A program made the translations under genes and the position numbers. A stretch of DNA of 57,235 nucleotides from Leptolyngbya sp. BC1307. Its GTDB lineage: Bacteria; Cyanobacteriota; Cyanobacteriia; Phormidesmidales; Phormidesmidaceae. The DNA lies in NCBI RefSeq assembly GCF_002286735.1, contig NZ_NRTA01000026.1:1-57235 (forward strand). Direction: 5' to 3'. Under the pieces are notes generated by a model. That model was not told where the DNA came from. It did no database searches and worked only from the letters and a program-made list of their open reading frames with translations. Positions 26,685 to 35,628 of the stretch are shown here, piece after piece; the stretch's first letter is position 1, and each line of letters opens with the position of its first letter.

Positions 26685-26697
26685 ACTGGGCATCTGA
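26672..26697. repeat. Perfect 13-bp tandem duplication over the subtilase stop codon
   Basis: ACTGGGCATCTGA occurs twice head to tail. The first copy ends with the TGA stop of the protease gene at 26682-26684, and the second lies fully downstream. Confidence 0.95.
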
Positions 26698-26705
26698 CGA
26701 CCCGC

Positions 26706-27383
26706 CTACTCTGAAACGTCAGCTAGATTGGTCAGTGCAGCTTGCAAATCGGCGGTGAGCTGTTTAGAACGCAGTTTGCCTTCTCCGGCTTTGTATTCGG
26801 CCACGGAGATAGGCTTACCAATACGAACTGTCACCGTCCCTAGCCAGCGGGGGCACAGCTCGCTGTATTTCAGGCTAATCGGAACAATTTTGACATGTAG
26901 GTGAGGGCGGCTGCGCTCGGCGCGAAGGGCAATGCGGGCGAGTCCAGGTTTGAGTGGGTGGATGCGATCGCGGTAGATATTTCCCTCTGGGTAAATCACC
27001 ATCATCTCGCCTGCTTGCAAGAGCTGAACCCCGTGTCGCAGCGTCTGTACAGAAGGCTTGCGGACATGCACCGGAAAGCCACCGAGCCGCCTGATAAACC
27101 AGCCCTGAATGCCCAAACATTCATCAGCCGTCACCATAAACCGCAAATAGCGACCGGCCTGCTTACCAATCAACCCAACCAGCAGCGGGTCCCAACGAGA
27201 CTGATGCGTCGGCGCTAGCACGACCGGCCCGTCCTGAGGAATATTTTCCTGCCCCGTGATTTCAATCTGGCTAAAATAGGCAGGCAGAATGACTTTTTCA
27301 CCCAGCGTATACATGACCGGCGCGAGCCAGGGAGAAACGCGGGACTGCGCGGAGTGGCAAAGAGGGTCAGCAGGAAGCGTCAT
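26706..27383 (-). CDS. plsC: 1-acyl-sn-glycerol-3-phosphate acyltransferase (PlsC family)
   Basis: A 225-residue lysophosphatidic-acid acyltransferase family member that should add the second acyl chain in phosphatidate synthesis at the membrane. The HX4D catalytic motif is H60-QSRW-D65. The substrate motif appears as VIYPEGNIYRDR, and a later KIVPISLKY stretch matches the family. The ATG at 27383 gives the normal length; the open frame continues upstream to 27587 with little resemblance to the family, and that portion would delay the first motif. It lies in a minus-strand run with tadA. One hydrophobic N-terminal segment may anchor it. Paralogous acyltransferases exist in cyanobacteria, so the acyl specificity cannot be read. 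Confidence 0.88.
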   Translation of the reverse strand: MTLPADPLCHSAQSRVSPWLAPVMYTLGEKVILPAYFSQIEITGQENIPQDGPVVLAPTHQSRWDPLLVGLIGKQAGRYLRFMVTADECLGIQGWFIRRLGGFPVHVRKPSVQTLRHGVQLLQAGEMMVIYPEGNIYRDRIHPLKPGLARIALRAERSRPHLHVKIVPISLKYSELCPRWLGTVTVRIGKPISVAEYKAGEGKLRSKQLTADLQAALTNLADVSE

Positions 27384-27615
27384 GTCACCAGAAAAATTTA
27401 TCAGCATGGCTGAAAGAGAGACGCCCCCAAAAAAAGCGCTAGCAAAGAATGTACCAATTGATACACATCCGTCAATAATTGACCTAGCATAGTCGGCTGC
27501 CGGCTGTCGCTTGATGCGCAAGCTGACAGTTTCGACTCTGGCTTGCCGCGACAGCAACATTTCAGATAGCTTGCAGGCGCTCCTCACCTTAACAGGCGTA
27601 TCCGCATCGAACCTG

Positions 27616-28179
27616 CTAGCGTCGCTGCTGAAACCAGCGCTGTAGCTGCTGACGGCAAGGCGATTCTAAGATTCCACCCAACACGGTCAGACGGTGATTA
27701 GAGCAAGGGCCATCTGGCAGGTTTATCACTGAACGCACAGCGCCTGCTTTGAGATCGTCAGCACCGTAGACCAGCAAGCCCAAACGCGATTGAACAATGG
27801 CCCCCGCGCACATCGGGCAAGGCTCTAAAGTGACGTATAGGGTGCAGTCATTCAGGTGCCAGTTGCCCAACTGCCTGCCTGCTGCGCGTAAGGCCAAAAC
27901 TTCAGCATGGGCGGTCGGGTCATGGTCGCGCTCTTTGCGATTGGCGGCAGCGGCCAGCAGCTGATTGTCTGGCCCGACGACGATAGCAGCAACGGGGACT
28001 TCACCGGCTTGACCGGCGGCTTCTGCCAGAGCTAAAGCTTGTATCATCCACTGGCGGTGGCGCAGGTAGATTTCACTGCTCAGCGCGGGTGGCGGAATGC
28101 CTAATGACGCTGCTAGGCACGCGGTATCTTGGTCGATGCCCAATGGCGGATCGATAGATAAATCATCAGGTTCAGTCAT
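27616..28179 (-). CDS. tadA: tRNA-specific adenosine deaminase
   Basis: A 187-residue zinc-dependent deaminase that converts adenosine-34 to inosine in the anticodon of tRNA-Arg(ACG), allowing wobble decoding. The zinc motif is H91-A-E93 with P120-C121-P-M-C124. A substrate-specificity segment (NRKERDHDPTAHAE) precedes the His. The protein has an N-terminal extension of about 37 residues (MTEPDDLSIDPPLGIDQD) before the usual core, acidic and probably disordered. The ATG at 28179 has GGAAAG upstream. The stop is 232 bases from the plsC start on the same strand. An alternative role as a cytosine deaminase is unlikely. Confidence 0.94.
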   Translation of the reverse strand: MTEPDDLSIDPPLGIDQDTACLAASLGIPPPALSSEIYLRHRQWMIQALALAEAAGQAGEVPVAAIVVGPDNQLLAAAANRKERDHDPTAHAEVLALRAAGRQLGNWHLNDCTLYVTLEPCPMCAGAIVQSRLGLLVYGADDLKAGAVRSVINLPDGPCSNHRLTVLGGILESPCRQQLQRWFQQRR

Positions 28180-28290
28180 GTCGGGGGCTTTCCTTAGCGT
28201 TGCTCTACGGATTTCGCACAGTAGGGGTTTATATCAAGTGCCATACTAGGGATAAGCAACCTAGCCGCGACTTGCCCCTTAATAATTAGT

Positions 28291-30651
28291 ATGGTGACCA
28301 CCGTAGATTTTCTCAATCAGCTCAATCCCTCCCAGCGTCAAGCCGTCGAACATTTCTGCGGGCCGCTGTTGGTGGTGGCCGGAGCCGGTTCAGGAAAGAC
28401 CCGCGCTCTCACCGCTCGGATTGCTAATCTCATTCTCAACCGCCAGGTCGATCCGGCCAATATCCTAGCGGTGACCTTTACCAATAAGGCCGCGCGGGAG
28501 ATGAAGGAGCGGATTGAGCGGGTGTTTGCAGAGCAGGAGGCGCTAGCGCGTCACAGTAAGCCTTTGCACATGCTCTCTGGATATGAGCAAGTACAGCTAC
28601 GCTCCTACGTGTATAAGAACTTTTTGAAAGAGCTGTGGATCGGCACGTTCCATTCACTGTGCTCACGCATTCTCCGCTACGACATTGAAAAGTACCAGAG
28701 CCCGGCGGGCCAGCGCTGGACGCGCACCTTTTCTATTTTTGATGAATCGGACGCTCAGAGCCTGGTCAAAAGCATCGTCATCGGTCAGATGAATCTGGAT
28801 GACCGCAAGTTCAACCCGCGCTCAGTGCGCTTTGCGATTAGCAATGCTAAAAACCAGGGGCTAGACCCTGACCAGTATGAAGCCGAAAATCCTAACTTCA
28901 AAGGTCGCAATATTGCTGAGGTGTATCGCTACTATCAGCAGGGTCTTTCAGCCAACAACGCCCTCGACTTTGACGATTTGATTCGGCTGCCAGTGCAGCT
29001 TTTCCGCCAAAACCCGCAGGTGCTCGACTACTGGCATCGCCGCTTCCGTCATATTTTGGTCGATGAGTATCAAGATACCAACCGGACTCAGTACGATCTG
29101 ATTCAGCTTCTAACGACCAATGGCAAAGGCAATCAGAATTTTGATGACTGGAACAATCGCTCTGTGTTTGTCGTAGGCGACGCTGACCAAAGCATTTATT
29201 CGTTCAGAGCAGCAGATTTTACGATTTTGATGGGCTTTCAGTCGGAGTTTGGCGATCGCCTCCCCGACGACGAGACCCAAACCCTGGTCAAACTCGAAGA
29301 AAACTATCGATCTACTTCTAACATTCTCGATGTTGCCAATCACTTAATCGAAAACAACACCGAGCGCATTGACAAGGTGCTGCGGGCTACCCGAGGCGAA
29401 GGCGACGCGATTTTCTGCCACCGGGCCGACAACGAGGCAATGGAAGCAGAATATGTAGTGAGCCAGATTCGCAATCTAGAGCTAAAAAATCCTGAGCTTA
29501 ACTGGCGAGACTTTGCCATTCTCTACCGCACCAACGCTCAGTCCCGAGCGCTAGAGGAAGTTCTGGTTCGATTTGACATTCCCTACCGGGTAGTGGGCGG
29601 TCTACGCTTTTACGATCGCCGCGAAATTAAAGACATTTTGGCCTACATGCGGCTGGCTGTGAACCCGGCAGACAGCGTTAGCCTGAAGCGAATTATCAAT
29701 ACGCCCCGGCGCGGCATTGGCAAAACGACGCTAGACAATTTAGAAAAAGCGGCGGCTGAACTGAGCGTGCCGCTGTGGGACATTATTAAAGACGAGACTT
29801 CGGTGAAGACGCTGGCAGGGCGGGCAAGTAAGAGTGCGATCGCCTTTGCCAGAATGGTCAGCAGTTGGCAGGAACGCGCCGAAACCACCTCCCCGACTGA
29901 GCTGGTTCAAGAAGTGCTAGAGAACACTGGCTATTTAGAAGAGCTAAAGAACAAAGGCACCGAAGAAGATCTCAACCGCATTGAGAACATTCAAGAGCTT
30001 TATAGCGCAGTAGTGCAGTTTGAAGAAGAAAACGAAGACGCCACCCTGATGACGTTTCTCGCCAATGCCTCGCTCAATTCTGACAACGACGATGGCAAAG
30101 AGGAAGACAACAAGGTCACCCTGATGACGCTGCACGCTTCCAAGGGTCTGGAATTTCCTGTCGTCTTTTTAGTCGGCCTAGAACAGGGCCTATTCCCTAG
30201 TTTTCGCTCTCTGGAAGACGCCGCCGCCATTGAAGAGGAGCGCCGTCTTTGCTATGTCGGCATTACCCGCGCCCAAGACCGGCTGTTTATCTCCCACGCC
30301 CGCGAACGCCGCACCTATGGCGCGATGCGAGAGGTCTCTACACCCTCTATCTTCCTCAGCGAACTCCCTCGCGACTACATCATGGCCACCGTACCTAGTG
30401 CCCTCCCTGAGCGCTGGACATCTACCACTCGCGAAGCCAAACTCAAAAACCCTCAGCCCAATCTCAACAAGCCTGGCACCCACGAAAACGATTGGAGCGT
30501 CGGCGCTTCAGTGACGCATAAAGCCTTTGGCGAGGGCAAAGTCACGCACATCTTTGGGGCGGGTAACAAGATTTGCTTAGCGGTTCACTTCCCCGGCATC
30601 GGTAAAAAGATCATCGATCCTAGAACAACCACGCTAGATCGGCTTGGGTGA
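28291..30651 (+). CDS. pcrA: UvrD/PcrA-type ATP-dependent DNA helicase
   Basis: A 786-residue superfamily 1A helicase. Motifs in order: Q motif near LNPSQRQAVEHF, Walker A GAGSGKT at residues 31-37, motif Ia TFTNKAAREMKER, motif II VDEYQDTN, motif III GDADQSIYSFRAA. These are followed by motif IV LEENYRST, motif V TLMTLHASKGLEFPVVF and motif VI EERRLCYVGITRAQDRLF. This 3'-5' helicase acts in nucleotide-excision and mismatch repair and removes proteins from DNA. The C-terminal SH3-like tail (SVGASVTHKAFGEGKVTHI) is the RNA-polymerase-binding region typical of PcrA/UvrD. It is plus-strand and divergent from tadA. PcrA versus UvrD naming follows the Gram-positive/cyanobacterial convention. Confidence 0.96.
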   Translation: MVTTVDFLNQLNPSQRQAVEHFCGPLLVVAGAGSGKTRALTARIANLILNRQVDPANILAVTFTNKAAREMKERIERVFAEQEALARHSKPLHMLSGYEQVQLRSYVYKNFLKELWIGTFHSLCSRILRYDIEKYQSPAGQRWTRTFSIFDESDAQSLVKSIVIGQMNLDDRKFNPRSVRFAISNAKNQGLDPDQYEAENPNFKGRNIAEVYRYYQQGLSANNALDFDDLIRLPVQLFRQNPQVLDYWHRRFRHILVDEYQDTNRTQYDLIQLLTTNGKGNQNFDDWNNRSVFVVGDADQSIYSFRAADFTILMGFQSEFGDRLPDDETQTLVKLEENYRSTSNILDVANHLIENNTERIDKVLRATRGEGDAIFCHRADNEAMEAEYVVSQIRNLELKNPELNWRDFAILYRTNAQSRALEEVLVRFDIPYRVVGGLRFYDRREIKDILAYMRLAVNPADSVSLKRIINTPRRGIGKTTLDNLEKAAAELSVPLWDIIKDETSVKTLAGRASKSAIAFARMVSSWQERAETTSPTELVQEVLENTGYLEELKNKGTEEDLNRIENIQELYSAVVQFEEENEDATLMTFLANASLNSDNDDGKEEDNKVTLMTLHASKGLEFPVVFLVGLEQGLFPSFRSLEDAAAIEEERRLCYVGITRAQDRLFISHARERRTYGAMREVSTPSIFLSELPRDYIMATVPSALPERWTSTTREAKLKNPQPNLNKPGTHENDWSVGASVTHKAFGEGKVTHIFGAGNKICLAVHFPGIGKKIIDPRTTTLDRLG

Positions 30652-30738
30652 AACATCTTTTGAGGAAATTTAGCGAAGAATCGGCAGAATCACGGCCACT
30701 TGTCCACTATCGTCTCTTCTATTCTCAGAGGAAGCAGA

Positions 30739-30825
30739 ATGAGTACTGTATTTGACTTGCTAGACCGGATTCGAAAAAATCTAGGCATGTACTTGGGATA
30801 TCCCTCAGATTCGCAGCCAAATTAG
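30739..30825 (+). pseudogene. Truncated gene remnant, 28 codons
   Basis: An ATG-initiated reading frame of 28 codons preceded by AGAGGA at good spacing. Its translation begins MSTVFDLLDRIRKNLGMYLG and then reads YPSDSQPN before TAG. The pattern LLDxIRxxxGMYLGxPS resembles the extreme N-terminus of a family of bacterial proteins of about 100-200 residues that I know only from their start; I cannot name it. The match stops after about 23 codons, and its stop overlaps the stop of the convergent VOC gene. This looks like a gene whose body was deleted up to the 3' end of the neighbour, leaving ribosome binding site and start. Confidence 0.5.
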
Positions 30826-31214
30826 ACTTGTGCAGTAGCTGCGGCAGCCTCCTTGCCCTCAAACAAGTCATCCGGCTCATAAAGATACTCAAACCAGTTG
30901 CCGAAGGGATCGCGGCCATAGAAGGAGGCGGTGCCGTCGCGGTGGTCGTGGATTTTGCCGACTTTGACGCCGTCGGCTTTGAGCTTGGCGTAGGCGGTGT
31001 CGATCTCGGCTCTGTCGCTAAACACAAACCCAAAATGCGGCCCGGCCTGGTCATAATCCGGGCTCATCAACGCCAGCCCATCATTGCCCGCCTTCAGGTA
31101 GGCCCAGTCGCTGTCCTGCCAGACTATCTTCATACCCAGGTTCTGGTAAAAGCTAGCTGCTTTCGCCACATCCTCTACGCATACCGCTACGTGGCCCAAT
31201 CGCTTCATTTGCAT
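30822..31214 (-). CDS. VOC (glyoxalase/dioxygenase-fold) family protein
   Basis: A 130-residue single-domain VOC protein. The pattern RLGHVAVCVEDVAKAASFYQNLGMKIVW gives the first beta-alpha-beta-beta-beta unit with His as metal ligand. The second unit runs to FYGRDPFGNWFEYLYEP, where DPFGNWFEY supplies the Glu. A middle HFGFVF adds a further His. Substrate is unknown: lactoylglutathione lyase, dioxygenase and antibiotic-resistance functions share this fold. The ATG at 31214 is supported by GAGGA ten bases upstream. The last 12 residues are Ala/Glu-rich. Its 3' end abuts the remnant at 30739-30825. Confidence 0.88.
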   Translation of the reverse strand: MQMKRLGHVAVCVEDVAKAASFYQNLGMKIVWQDSDWAYLKAGNDGLALMSPDYDQAGPHFGFVFSDRAEIDTAYAKLKADGVKVGKIHDHRDGTASFYGRDPFGNWFEYLYEPDDLFEGKEAAAATAQV

Positions 31215-31397
31215 TGTTTTCTATCCTCAAAAGCATTCGTCAAAGTTCTTTCTATAGTTTAGTCGCTGACGGTTTTTACGATATCTGACCGTATTTTCTG
31301 GTTGGAGCCAGGCCGTTACTATAGAAACATCGAGCACAGACATTCGGTCAGCCGGTCATTTGGCTCTAAGGTAGAGCATTGCGAGGATTTTTATCTT

Positions 31398-31742
31398 ATG
31401 GAAACAACTTTCGATTCTGACAAGCGCAAACTTCTATCAGTTGCGTCTCACGCCTCTATTTTCTTGAGTCAGTTAGTGCTGTCAGCCGGTGTGCCACTGG
31501 CGGTTATGGTGCTTTCAGAAGACTCAGTCACTAAGGAAAACGCAAAAGAAGCGCTAAACTTCCACTTCAACATGTGGCTGTATAGCGTTTTGCTAATCAT
31601 TCCAGCCTGGCTGATTATTGGCCTGCCTTTGGTGGCGCTACTGGGTTTGGTGCAGATAATCCTGCCAATCTTTGCGATTTTGAGCAGCGTTACTTCACCT
31701 GATGGCACTTTCCGCTACCCTTTCATCTTCCGTCCCCTCTAG
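31398..31742 (+). CDS. DUF4870 family membrane protein
   Basis: A 114-residue membrane protein that resembles DUF4870. LLSVASHASIFLSQLVLSAGVPLAVMVL and the conserved motif VTKENAKEALNFHFNMWLY are followed by two further helices (VLLIIPAWLIIGLPLV and LVQIILPIFAILSSV) and a short end with YPFIFRPL. In the family the NAKEALNFQ segment is diagnostic. The function is unknown. ATG at 31398 has GAGGA 11 bases upstream; a longer frame from a TTG at 31302 adds residues with no similarity. It lies divergent from the VOC gene and convergent with the MidA-like gene nine bases away. Confidence 0.85.
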   Translation: METTFDSDKRKLLSVASHASIFLSQLVLSAGVPLAVMVLSEDSVTKENAKEALNFHFNMWLYSVLLIIPAWLIIGLPLVALLGLVQIILPIFAILSSVTSPDGTFRYPFIFRPL

Positions 31743-31750
31743 ATATCGGT

Positions 31751-32938
31751 TTACATCATCGGTGGAATCGTCAGGCCCTTGAGCGGTCTGGCGATTTCTT
31801 TTGGGGTGAGTCCTTTGCCCTGAATGAGGACGCCAAAGTTGCCGAGCCCAAGCGGGCTGATGAGCTGCTGCAAGGCGTCGCGGCGCATCATAATGGCCTG
31901 TATGGTTTTGGCGGTGGCGGTTTGGTTGGTGGAGGAGTGGGAGAGTTGAGAGAGGCGATCGCTCAACCCCAACGCCATCAAAAACAGCCCCTGCTGCGTA
32001 AATCCAATCTTGGTCAACCCCACTTCATCGCCGTACTTTTCTAACGCCGTAAAGTCCACATGGGCCGTGATATCTTGCTCGCCCACACAGGCAAACGGAT
32101 CGTCGTGATGGCCATGGCGATAGTAGCACTGTAAAGTCCCCTGAGCGCGAGCCGGAGCATAATAGCGCTGGGCAGTGTAGCCATAGTCGATAGTGAGTAA
32201 ATAGCCCCGGCTTATTTTCTCTGAAACTGTTTTCGCCCAGTCGAGCGCGGCCAAATTCACCTCGGTTCGATAGCCATCTGGATGATCCGAAAGGTCAATG
32301 TCTACCCGGTCAAAATAATCTCGAAGCTGCGGTGTAGAGAGTTCTCCTAGCACCGGCACAAAGCCTTCTTCGATGACGCTCACCCACATTTCTTGCAGGG
32401 CATTTTCCCGTAGCTCGACCCAGTGCACCGGAAAGGCATCTACCAGCTCGTTTGAAAAAGCGCAGCCGACGATGGATTGGGCTGGAACTTCCGAGAGGTC
32501 TTGCCAGCTCAGCGAAACGCCCTGGTTTTGCCAGTGACTCAGCCGCTTTTGCTGCTCAGCTTTGAGCGCGCCTGATTTTTCGACCACGATGTAATTCAGG
32601 CAGGCAAAGCAGTCGGGATGGTGACTTTGCAGATGCGCCAGCACATCGGTGGCAACCAGTCCTTGACCTGCGCCCATTTCCATCAGAGTGAACGGGTTGG
32701 GCTGGGCCAGCGCCTGCCACATGTCGGCAAACTGCTCAGCGAGGATTTCGCCAAAGTCATGACCCATATGCGGCGAGGTGATAAAGTCGCCCTGAGGGCC
32801 AATAATGCTGCTGCGCGTAGAGTAATAGCCATGCGGATGGTACAGCGCCATCTCCATAAAGTCAGCAAACGTAATCCGCTGCCGTTCACTCTGCTCGATT
32901 CGCTGAGCAATTGCCTGCTGTAATTCTGAACTATTCAA
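31751..32938 (-). CDS. SAM-dependent methyltransferase, MidA/NDUFAF7 family
   Basis: A 395-residue class I methyltransferase of the MidA/NDUFAF7 (COG1565) family. Family signs are ITFADFMEMALYHPHGYYSTR near residue 22, GDFITSPHMGHDFGEILAEQ near residue 50 and the SAM-binding LMEMGAGQGLVATDVL near residue 86. Another is GYLLTIDYGYTAQRYYAPAR, the characteristic IDYG segment. In mitochondria the homologue methylates an arginine of complex I subunit NDUFS2; the cyanobacterial target may be the NDH-1 complex, an inference. The start is TTG at 32938 with AGGA seven bases upstream. It converges on the DUF4870 gene. Confidence 0.88.
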   Translation of the reverse strand: MNSSELQQAIAQRIEQSERQRITFADFMEMALYHPHGYYSTRSSIIGPQGDFITSPHMGHDFGEILAEQFADMWQALAQPNPFTLMEMGAGQGLVATDVLAHLQSHHPDCFACLNYIVVEKSGALKAEQQKRLSHWQNQGVSLSWQDLSEVPAQSIVGCAFSNELVDAFPVHWVELRENALQEMWVSVIEEGFVPVLGELSTPQLRDYFDRVDIDLSDHPDGYRTEVNLAALDWAKTVSEKISRGYLLTIDYGYTAQRYYAPARAQGTLQCYYRHGHHDDPFACVGEQDITAHVDFTALEKYGDEVGLTKIGFTQQGLFLMALGLSDRLSQLSHSSTNQTATAKTIQAIMMRRDALQQLISPLGLGNFGVLIQGKGLTPKEIARPLKGLTIPPMM

Positions 32939-33160
32939 CGGCTATTCCTGCACTAAGCGATCTACAGGATAGAAGATTTGTAGTGGTTCTTTCAGATGCG
33001 CGATAGCGATCGCCGACTTGTCAGTTCGCACTGTGGGAATTGATCTGAGCGAATACTACATTGAAGACCTGGGCAAAATTCTTGGGATGTTGTGTAGTAC
33101 ATTGACACAGCCCTACACTACTCGCGGCTAGACAGAGCGGAGGGGTACGATGAGCTTAAA

Positions 33161-34075
33161 CTAAGCAGCAGGACTCAATCCTTTAGAAGTTTCTACCAAG
33201 GCATCACTCTTTTCTAGCTGCGTCTCTGCCAGTGCTTTCAAGCGCTCGACGCGATCTTCAGTAGGTGGATGGGTGAGAAATAGTTTCATCAAGCCTTCCT
33301 TAGAGAGCGGATTGACAATGAATAGCGGGGCAAAGGCAGGATTCCCGTGAATAGGAACTTCCTGACTCATGGACTCTAAGGTTTCAAGCGCACGCACCAA
33401 CGCTAAAGGATTTTGGGTGATTTCGGCAGCTCCCGCATCGGCGGCATATTCCCGGGTTCTAGAAATCGCCATGCGCAGCAGCGCCGCAGCCAGCGGGCCA
33501 ACTACCAGCAAAAACAAAATCGCAATTGGGTTATTGCCTCGCCTGCCCACTCGCGCCACCGGAAAGTACAGTGCGCCCAGGGTCAGAATGCGACCTAAAT
33601 AGGTCAATGAGCCGGACAGCGTTCCCGCTACTGCTTGGGTCAGGGTATCGCGATTGCGCACATGGGTCAGCTCGTGGGCAATCACCGCGTCCAGTTCGTC
33701 GGCAGGCAAAAGCTTGATGATGCCTTCAGTGAGAGCGATCGCTGCATGGTTCGGGTCGCGCCCAGTTGCAAAAGCATTCAGCGCTTCCGAAGGCACAACA
33801 TAGAGCTTAGGATTGGGAACGCCAGCGCGATCGCTCAACTGCTCAATTCGGTCAAACAGCTCCGGGTTCTCTTCACGCGGCGTCGGTTTGGCCTTAAAGG
33901 CAGACAGCGCCGCCCGGTCAGAATAGTACCAGGAGCCAAAGCTGCTCAAAGCCGCAAACCCTAGACCGTAGTACAAGCCCTGCTCATCTCCTACCAGCAG
34001 ATAGCCCGCCAGCACAATCAGGCCGCTGAGCAGTGCCAGCAGCAGCAGGGTCTTAAGCTGATTCATCCCAGCCAT
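33161..34075 (-). CDS. htpX: HtpX-like membrane zinc metalloprotease (M48)
   Basis: A 304-residue M48B protease of the HtpX type involved in membrane-protein quality control. The zinc motif is H134-E-L-T-H138 with a downstream Glu in REYAADAGA. Four hydrophobic spans are visible: residues about 6-25, 33-50, 150-170 and 180-200. The C-terminal FLTHPPTEDRVERLKAL segment is characteristic. The ATG at 34075 is chosen because GAGG lies six bases upstream; other in-frame ATG codons occur at 34066 and 34105. Homologues commonly begin near MNQLKT, which fits either of the two nearest ATGs. A 55-codon ORF and then pgk lie upstream on the same strand. Confidence 0.92.
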   Translation of the reverse strand: MAGMNQLKTLLLLALLSGLIVLAGYLLVGDEQGLYYGLGFAALSSFGSWYYSDRAALSAFKAKPTPREENPELFDRIEQLSDRAGVPNPKLYVVPSEALNAFATGRDPNHAAIALTEGIIKLLPADELDAVIAHELTHVRNRDTLTQAVAGTLSGSLTYLGRILTLGALYFPVARVGRRGNNPIAILFLLVVGPLAAALLRMAISRTREYAADAGAAEITQNPLALVRALETLESMSQEVPIHGNPAFAPLFIVNPLSKEGLMKLFLTHPPTEDRVERLKALAETQLEKSDALVETSKGLSPAA

Positions 34076-34136
34076 AGAAAACCTCGTGAGTCGTCGAAGT
34101 GTCATCTAACACTTTAAGCGGCCAGAGCGGTTCATC

Positions 34137-34304
34137 TCACCATTCGCGGGATAGACTTTTGGCTGAAAACGCAATATCCGCATGTAGAGAGCGAGCTTCT
34201 GCCGCAGTACTTATTTGGTCGTTTACAGATTCCGTTCTTTTGCCGTCGTAGGGTAACAGCAAATATTCGGTGAGGCTGGTTGTTTTGGTGAGTAAATCAG
34301 GCAT
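34137..34304 (-). CDS. Small ORF, 55 residues, unrecognised
   Basis: A short ATG-initiated frame in the pgk-htpX gap, with AAAGG eight bases upstream. The translation opens MPDLLTKTTSLTEYLLLPYD, continues through a Lys/Arg/Asp stretch and ends in a helix-like part SLHADIAFSAKSLSREW. Composition resembles a real soluble protein. It has few rare residues and a mix of charged and hydrophobic positions, and it fits the gap between the pgk terminator and htpX. I do not recognise a family. It may be a small cyanobacterial protein missed by length cut-offs. Confidence 0.45.
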   Translation of the reverse strand: MPDLLTKTTSLTEYLLLPYDGKRTESVNDQISTAAEARSLHADIAFSAKSLSREW

Positions 34305-34344
34305 CTATCAACCTTTCTTTCACGCGGTCTCCTGATCATAACAA

Positions 34345-34376
34345 AAGCCGCCATACGATAGAGTGTACGGCGGCTT
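34345..34376 (-). terminator. Intrinsic terminator of pgk
   Basis: AAGCCGCC (34345-34352) and GGCGGCTT (34369-34376) pair perfectly around a 16-base loop that can add three more pairs. Read on the minus strand, the arm is followed by TTGTT. It lies 46 bases after the pgk stop. Confidence 0.75.
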
Positions 34377-34422
34377 CGTGATTTGACTATGACTTAGTCA
34401 ATACATCCTTAGTTGATCAGAA

Positions 34423-35628
34423 CTAGGCGTCATCCAAAGCTGCAATCCCAGGAAGTGTCTTACCTTCGAGCAGTTCCAGGCTCGCGCCGCCACCTGTAGA
34501 AATGTGGCTCATTTTGTCAGCGAGGCCCACTTTCTCAACGGCTGCTACGGAGTCGCCGCCGCCGATAATGGTGATGCAGCCAGTGCCAGTGAGGTCGGCT
34601 AGGGTGTGAGCGATCGCCTCCGTCCCCTTAGCAAACTTCTCCATTTCAAACACGCCCATCGGCCCATTCCAAATTACGCTCTTGCAGTCACCTAGCGCAT
34701 CTTGAAAAACCTTGACCGAATCAGGGCCAATGTCTAACCCCATCCAGCCATCGGGAATGCTCTCTACACTGACTGTTTGAGTATTCGCATCCGCCGCAAA
34801 CTTATCGGCTACGACCACATCAGTCGGCAGCAAAAATTCGACGCCCTTTGCTTTAGCCTTGGCTTCTAGTTCTTTAGCCAGCGCTAGCTTATCTTCTTCC
34901 ACTAGCGAATCACCCACGCTCAGGCCACGAGCCTTGTAGAAAGTGAAAATCATACCGCCGCCGATGAAGATCTTGTCTACCTTGTCGAGCAGCGTATCGA
35001 TTACGCCGATTTTGGAAGATACTTTAGACCCCCCAACGATTGCCGCTAGAGGGCGCTGAGGATTGTCTACAGTAGACTGCAAATACTTCAGCTCTTTCTC
35101 GATTAAAGAACCGGCAACCGCTGGACTCAGATACTCGGTCACACCCGCAGTAGAAGCATGAGCCCGGTGAGCTGTCCCGAAGGCGTCATTAACATAGAGA
35201 TCGGCATTAGCGGCTAGCTGCTTGGCAAACTCAGGGTCATTGCTGGTTTCACCGTCGTAGAAGCGGACGTTTTCTAATAGCGCCACCTGACCGTTGTCCA
35301 TGCCAGCGATTTTGGCGGCTACCTCATCACCAATGCAGTCGTCGCACTTGATTACGGCTTGGCCTAGCTTTTCAGACAGCCGCTCAGCGACCGGCGTTAG
35401 GCGCATGCTATCGACGACTTTGCCCTTGGGCCGACCAAAGTGGCTAGCCAAAATCACCTTGGCTCCTTTTTCTACCAGGTCTTGAATAGTGGGCAAAGCG
35501 GCCCGGATGCGAGTATCGTCAGTGATATTGCCCGCATCGTCTAGCGGCACATTGAAATCAGCTCGGACTAGCACCCGTTTGCCAGAAACATCGGACGCAG
35601 ATAGATCAGCTAGTGCTTTCTTAGCCAC
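34423..35628 (-). CDS. pgk: Phosphoglycerate kinase
   Basis: A 401-residue phosphoglycerate kinase, the standard length. It transfers phosphate between 1,3-bisphosphoglycerate and ADP in glycolysis, and works in reverse in the Calvin cycle. Signatures: [15 protein letters not shown] near residue 18, [10 protein letters not shown] near residue 60, [10 protein letters not shown] near residue 117. [19 protein letters not shown] lies near residue 197 and [12 protein letters not shown] near residue 353, the nucleotide-binding loop. The start is GTG at 35628 with AGGAGAG upstream at about nine bases. A strong terminator follows. The usp gene is divergent after 303 bases. Confidence 0.97.
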   Translation of the reverse strand: MAKKALADLSASDVSGKRVLVRADFNVPLDDAGNITDDTRIRAALPTIQDLVEKGAKVILASHFGRPKGKVVDSMRLTPVAERLSEKLGQAVIKCDDCIGDEVAAKIAGMDNGQVALLENVRFYDGETSNDPEFAKQLAANADLYVNDAFGTAHRAHASTAGVTEYLSPAVAGSLIEKELKYLQSTVDNPQRPLAAIVGGSKVSSKIGVIDTLLDKVDKIFIGGGMIFTFYKARGLSVGDSLVEEDKLALAKELEAKAKAKGVEFLLPTDVVVADKFAADANTQTVSVESIPDGWMGLDIGPDSVKVFQDALGDCKSVIWNGPMGVFEMEKFAKGTEAIAHTLADLTGTGCITIIGGGDSVAAVEKVGLADKMSHISTGGGASLELLEGKTLPGIAALDDA

